From NCBI RefSeq assembly GCF_020621385.1, contig NZ_JAESVA010000007.1, forward strand, positions 1 through 64,000: a DNA stretch of 64,000 bases. Reading direction: 5' to 3'. Below, one piece after another: positions 60,726 to 64,000 of this stretch. The position numbers were made by a program, and so were the translations under genes. Every line of letters begins with the position of its first letter. The first letter of the stretch is position 1. The notes beneath the pieces were generated by a model. The model ran no database searches and was not told the origin of the DNA. It saw only the letters and a program-made list of their open reading frames with translations. Source of the DNA: Acidisoma cellulosilyticum (lineage in GTDB: Bacteria; Pseudomonadota; Alphaproteobacteria; Acetobacterales; Acetobacteraceae).

Positions 60726-61870
60726 GGGCGGCTGCCGTCGGGCAAGGTCGTGTCGATCGTCGGGATCGCCGACATGCCGGCGCGCAGGCGCGTCGTCAGG
60801 CCGTGGGTGTCGGTGACGGCGATCTTGACCGCGATGCGCTGCACGATCTTGGTGAAATTGCCGGTCGCGTTGTCGGGCGGCAGCAGCGCGAATTCCGAGC
60901 CGGAGGCGGGCGAGACCGCGATGACCTTGCCGGCGAGCTTGCGACCGGGGAAGGCGTCGACGGTGATCGTTGCGTCTTCACCGGTCACGACATGGGTCAG
61001 CTGGGTTTCCTTGTAATTCGCGATGACCCAGATGAGCGGCAATTGCGTCAGCGTCGTGATCTGCGCGCCGGGGCCGATATATTGGCCGGGCAGCACGTCC
61101 CGCAAGCCGATGACACCGTCGGTCGGCGCCGTGATGCGCGTATAGCCGAGATTGATCTGGGCGAGCCGCAGCGCGGCCTGCGCCGCGTTGATATTGGCCC
61201 GCGCCTGCTGCTCCTGCGCGCCCAGAAGGTCGATCTGCTTTTGCACGGCATCCGCCTGCGCTTGCACCTGAAGCAGCTTGGCGGCCGCGACCGCGCGGGT
61301 GGTCTGGAACTGTTCGAGATCGGATTGCGAGGTGGAACCCGAGGTCATCAGCCGCCTTTGCCGCGCGACATCCCGGCTGTTCTGCCCGAGAGAGGCGGTC
61401 GTCTGCGCGACGATCGCCTGCGCGGCCTGAAGATTGGCTTGCAGTAACGGACGCTGGGCCTCGGTCTCCGTCAGCGCGGCTTCGGCCTGGGCTAGGCCGG
61501 CCTGGGCCCGCGCGACATCGGCCGTATAGGTGTCATCCTGGATCGTCGCGATGACCTGCCCGGCCTTGACGGTCGCATAGTCCTGCACCGGCACCGTCGC
61601 GATATAGCCGGAGATCTGGGCGGCGAGCGGCGTGAGATTGGTCTGCAGATAGGCGTCGTCCGTCACCTGGTAGCGCTGTTCGCCCTCCCAGCGGTTCCAT
61701 TGCGTGAAGCAGACATAGACGATGGCAGCGGCAAGAACGAAACTCAGCAGCCGCCAGACGATGCCGTAACAAACACCCAGCCATCCTTTCGGCCTTGATG
61801 GCACCGGCGCCGGTGCAGGTACCGGTGGTGCGGCTTGCGGCGGCGCGGGCGGCGGATCAGCCGGTGCCAA
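60722..61870 (-). CDS. emrA: EmrA/HlyD-type membrane-fusion protein
   Basis: A 382-residue periplasmic adaptor with one N-terminal helix (GIVWRLLSFVLAAAIVYVCF) after a Pro/Ala-rich cytoplasmic stretch. The lipoyl-like half is QTNLTPLAAQISGYIATVPV with VKAGQVIATIQDDTYTADVA, the hairpin contains AQAGLAQAEAALTETEAQRP, and the barrel has GYTRITAPTDGVIGLRDVLP. The ensemble matches EmrA, which bridges EmrB to the outer-membrane channel. It is first in the operon, overlapping the emrB start by four bases. No regulator gene lies next to it; the MocR gene at 62063 points toward it but is a separate unit. Confidence 0.92.
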   Translation of the reverse strand: MAPADPPPAPPQAAPPVPAPAPVPSRPKGWLGVCYGIVWRLLSFVLAAAIVYVCFTQWNRWEGEQRYQVTDDAYLQTNLTPLAAQISGYIATVPVQDYATVKAGQVIATIQDDTYTADVARAQAGLAQAEAALTETEAQRPLLQANLQAAQAIVAQTTASLGQNSRDVARQRRLMTSGSTSQSDLEQFQTTRAVAAAKLLQVQAQADAVQKQIDLLGAQEQQARANINAAQAALRLAQINLGYTRITAPTDGVIGLRDVLPGQYIGPGAQITTLTQLPLIWVIANYKETQLTHVVTGEDATITVDAFPGRKLAGKVIAVSPASGSEFALLPPDNATGNFTKIVQRIAVKIAVTDTHGLTTRLRAGMSAIPTIDTTLPDGSRP

Positions 61871-62062
61871 GAACGAAAACTCCCGCGATCCTGGTCTGCC
61901 GCTTCAACAAGATCATTCCGCTCCAAAGCGATAAGAACCAAACCCGTAAGAGATTGAGAGGTTGGACTATTTCAGGCGCGGAATACTAGTGCAGCGGCAG
62001 GTTGTCGGTAAATTTTCATGATAAACCGGCCGCAGGATCGGCTTTGGAGACGTTTGGCTGTT

Positions 62063-63475
62063 TTACGCTGCGGGTGCCGTCTCCGTCGCGATGATGCGGC
62101 CGAGGCGGCGGACGGCTTCCCCGATCCAATCCGGCTTCGCGCCGGCGAAGCTCAGCCGCAGATAAGGGCCGGTCGCTTCCGCCGGAAACCAGAAACGGCC
62201 GCTGCCCACCAGCACATCCTCGGCCGCTGCGCGGCGTGCGATATCGGTGTCCGATCGGCCGGGTGGCAGGGCGACCCAAAGATGCAGCCCGCCGGCCGGC
62301 ACATGGGCCAGCGCGGCGTCGCCGAGTTCCGTGTGTACGGCAGCGACAAGCAGATCGCGGCGGCGTTTCAGCTCCGCCCGCAGCGCCTTCAGGTGCTTGG
62401 GCCAGCTTGGCGCCGTGACCAGTTGCAGGGCGGTTTCCTGCATCAGGCCGGGGACCGAGAAATCATCCGTCAGCCGCGCCATGCGCAGCCGTTCCAGGGC
62501 AGCCCCTCGGGCGCAGATGGCGCCGATGCGCAGACCCGGTGCGGCGCATTTCGTCAGCGACCGGATATAGACGACATGGCCGTCGCGATCGGCGCTGGCG
62601 AGGGGCGGCGGCGGCTCCCCCTCCAGGCTGAAATCCCGCGCCCAGTCATCCTCGATCAGGAAGGCGCCGGCACGGGTGACGATATCCAGCACTGCCTGCC
62701 GCCGCGCGGTGGAAAGCACAGCGCCGGTCGGGTTGGAGAAGGTCGGCTGGCAGTAGAACAGCCGCGCGCCGGTACGGGCGAAAGCCTGTTCCAGCAGATC
62801 GGGCCTGACGCCGTCCTCGTCCATCGGCACCGGGACAAGCCGCAGGCCGGCGCTGGTCGCGGCTGCGATGGCGCCGGTATAGGTCGGGCTTTCGACGATC
62901 ACCGGATCGCCCGGCTGCGCGAGGGCACGAAAGGCCGCCGCATTGGCGGCCTGGGTGCCAGGGCAGATGGTCACTTCCGACGCCGCATAGGCATCCCCGG
63001 TTTCCGTCGCGAACCAGGCGCGCAGCGCTTCCAGGCCTTCGATGGGTACGCGCGCCCAGACGCCGGGGCGGCGCAACGCCCGCCCGCCGGCGGCCGAGAG
63101 CAGGGCCTGGGGCAGGCTCTCCTCCGGCAGATAGCCGAGATTGAGCGCCATCACGTCAGGCTTGGGCATCCGCAGCAGCGCGTTCAGCCCATCCGATCGG
63201 GTGCGAGGGGAGCCGAGGGCGAGGCTTTGCCAGCCGAAATCCGGCGTCGCAGCGCTCTCCGTCTCACGCCGACGCTCACGCACGAAGGTGCCTTGTCCGG
63301 GCAGTGCCTCGATCAGCCCGGCCTGCACCAGCGTATCGATAGCCCGCTGCACGGTGACGGGGCTGACGCCGAGATCGCGCATCAGCGCGCGCACCGAGGG
63401 CAGCCGCGTTCCGGGCATGGCAGCCAGCGCCATGTCCCGCAGATATTGAGTAACGCGATGGCTGCTGTTATTCAT
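62063..63475 (-). CDS. MocR-type regulator (GntR helix-turn-helix fused to aminotransferase)
   Basis: A 470-residue fusion. Residues 1-75 form a GntR winged helix (MALAAMPGTRLPSVRALMRD, then LGVSPVTVQRAIDTLVQAGL); the rest is a PLP-dependent fold-type I aminotransferase domain (LGYLPEESLPQALLSAAGGR, EVTICPGTQAANAAAFRALA, LIEDDWARDFSLEGEPPPPL and the Schiff-base Lys in YIRSLTKCAAPGLRIGAIC). MocR proteins sense PLP or amino compounds and usually control a divergent gene; here that is a DUF1127 protein, as in E. coli yjiR/yjiS. Start is ATG at 63475 or 63490; neither has a ribosome-binding site, suggesting a leaderless or weakly initiated mRNA. Confidence 0.9.
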   Translation of the reverse strand: MNNSSHRVTQYLRDMALAAMPGTRLPSVRALMRDLGVSPVTVQRAIDTLVQAGLIEALPGQGTFVRERRRETESAATPDFGWQSLALGSPRTRSDGLNALLRMPKPDVMALNLGYLPEESLPQALLSAAGGRALRRPGVWARVPIEGLEALRAWFATETGDAYAASEVTICPGTQAANAAAFRALAQPGDPVIVESPTYTGAIAAATSAGLRLVPVPMDEDGVRPDLLEQAFARTGARLFYCQPTFSNPTGAVLSTARRQAVLDIVTRAGAFLIEDDWARDFSLEGEPPPPLASADRDGHVVYIRSLTKCAAPGLRIGAICARGAALERLRMARLTDDFSVPGLMQETALQLVTAPSWPKHLKALRAELKRRRDLLVAAVHTELGDAALAHVPAGGLHLWVALPPGRSDTDIARRAAAEDVLVGSGRFWFPAEATGPYLRLSFAGAKPDWIGEAVRRLGRIIATETAPAA

Positions 63476-63476
63476 T

Positions 63477-63493
63477 TCTATGGAAAACATAGA
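63477..63493. promoter_or_regulatory. Inverted repeat at the divergent MocR/DUF1127 starts
   Basis: TCTATG-GAAAA-CATAGA, perfect six-base arms, includes one ATG of each gene (63480 on plus, 63490 on minus). It is a candidate MocR binding site, but since part of it is coding it may be coincidental. Confidence 0.4.
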
Positions 63494-63737
63494 TAACGCT
63501 ACTGTCTTTTCCCCGATAACGCAACCGCGCCGGCGTATCCGCTCCATCCGGGTCGTCTGGTCGGTCATGCGATCGGTCTGGAAAACGATGCGCAGCCGGC
63601 GGGAGCTTGCGCAGATGGATGCGCGGCTTTGGGCCGATATCGGTATTTCCAGGGGCGAGGCGCTGATGGAAACAGAGCGCCGGCTGTGGGATCGGCATCG
63701 GACCATCGACCCGAGCCGCCGGTCGCGCGGCGATTAG
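63480..63737 (+). CDS. DUF1127 (YjiS-like) small protein
   Basis: An 85-residue basic protein. The DUF1127 motif is RRELAQMDARLWADIGISRG (about residues 40-59), where most members read R.ELA.LddreLrDIGlsR. N-terminal ENIDNATVFSP is specific to this protein. Small DUF1127 proteins bind RNA or sugars in some alphaproteobacteria and affect phosphate, stress or sRNA-related processes; the role here is unknown. It is divergent from the MocR gene, with starts only a few bases apart, as for yjiR/yjiS. Confidence 0.85.
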   Translation: MENIDNATVFSPITQPRRRIRSIRVVWSVMRSVWKTMRSRRELAQMDARLWADIGISRGEALMETERRLWDRHRTIDPSRRSRGD

Positions 63738-63758
63738 GCCGAAGCCTTCATCCCCTTC

Positions 63759-63785
63759 GACAGCCCGGGATGGAACCGGGCTGTC
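63759..63785. terminator. Hairpin after the DUF1127 gene
   Basis: GACAGCCCGG (63759-63768) pairs with CCGGGCTGTC (63776-63785), ten base pairs with a seven-base loop, about 20 bases after the stop. There is no T-run. Confidence 0.55.
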
Positions 63786-63924
63786 CCCATTCCCAGCTTT
63801 CCCAGTGAAACGCTTTTATAGCTCGTCCCAGCGCATAGCTTGTCTGCGGTCCCGCTAGAGGCGAAAGTTGCGCGCAAGTGACATCCTGCGACGCTACGAT
63901 GATGGATTTGATGGAAGCGACGCA

Positions 63925-64000
63925 ATGAGCGGCAATAGCGTGCAATTTGACTATCGTCCGAACAGCACGCCCGTGCCGGTGGCGGAGCGTGAGGCTCTTT
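63925..64000 (+). CDS. Probable branched-chain amino acid aminotransferase, N-terminus (cut by window edge)
   Basis: Twenty-five residues from ATG at 63925: MSGNSVQFDYRPNSTPVPVA and then EREAL, ending at the window edge. The FDYRPNSTPVP stretch followed by EREAL resembles N-termini of the class II branched-chain aminotransferases (FxYRPNPTPxxxxEREALLAxPGFG). The catalytic Lys and PLP-binding residues are beyond the window. The call rests on a short stretch only. No ribosome-binding site was obvious beyond a weak GGAAGCGA at 63914-63921. Confidence 0.5.
   Translation, partial: MSGNSVQFDYRPNSTPVPVAEREAL

Noticed and set aside
62018-63496. 492-codon plus-strand frame opposite the MocR gene
   Set aside because: Shadow of the sense gene; GntR and aminotransferase motifs on the minus strand are decisive.

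Overview
The window is a G+C-rich bacterial chromosome segment, almost certainly from an alphaproteobacterium and probably from the Rhodospirillales/Acetobacteraceae. This placement is inferred from gene content and order (lptC-lptA-lptB-rpoN-hpf; rph-rdgB with hemW and hrcA nearby; grpE-dnaK-dnaJ; a PHB depolymerase) and from a LexA box of the alphaproteobacterial GAAC-N7-GAAC type. No rRNA, tRNA, CRISPR array, prophage or intact transposase gene was recognised.

Layout. 1-283: start of a gabD-like dehydrogenase. 357-1790: a DHA2 drug exporter. 2203-7094: the LPS-export/sigma-54 block (lptC, lptA, lptB, rpoN, hpf). 7327-9491: an iron-sulfur type cysH, a small secreted protein made of six 15-residue repeats, and an FCD-type GntR regulator. 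9635-17914: rph, rdgB, an AI-2E permease, hemW (whose 3' end is tandemly duplicated downstream), a Ca2+/H+ antiporter, a TetR regulator, a DMT permease and hrcA. 17971-21404: GST, PHB depolymerase, a Crp/Fnr regulator and a single-domain response regulator. 21405-24152: an AT-rich gap, a glycine-rich RTX-like protein and two small exported proteins. 24226-32494: rsmI, a PBP-activator-like lipoprotein, a PhoR-like kinase, grpE, dnaK, dnaJ and a small hydrolase. 32733-41209: catabolic enzymes (aldehyde dehydrogenase, FAD-linked dehydrogenase, tautomerase, cysteine hydrolase, amidohydrolase), two SHOCT proteins, a head-to-head pair of truncated genes (LysR and SDR) and a Phd/VapC toxin-antitoxin pair. 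41298-50746: an ABC-F ATPase, an acylphosphatase-like protein, a sugar-acid operon (aldolase, kinase, phosphoribosyltransferase), a group II decarboxylase, a DUF3429-like membrane protein and a CNNM/CorC protein with a hydrolase. 50841-57492: an accessory stretch with a putatively LexA-controlled small protein, an exported 2H phosphoesterase-like protein, hflX, a large unknown protein, and a quinone-oxidoreductase/TetR pair with matching inverted-repeat operators. 57727-61870: an EmrAB-TolC type efflux operon. 62063-64000: a MocR regulator divergent from a DUF1127 protein, and the start of a probable branched-chain aminotransferase.

The least ordinary material is outside the housekeeping genes. 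Two families of short non-coding repeats are present. R1 (about 107 bp, four copies, with a hairpin whose arms covary) and R2 (about 175-200 bp, two copies, long terminal inverted repeats) share CTAGAG/CTCTAG ends and abut each other at one site. R1 copies flank the hflX to oxidoreductase segment, and one copy sits directly before the hflX start codon. Other candidates for follow-up are the 15-residue repeat protein, the LexA-box small gene, the exported 2H protein and the unknown gene behind hflX.
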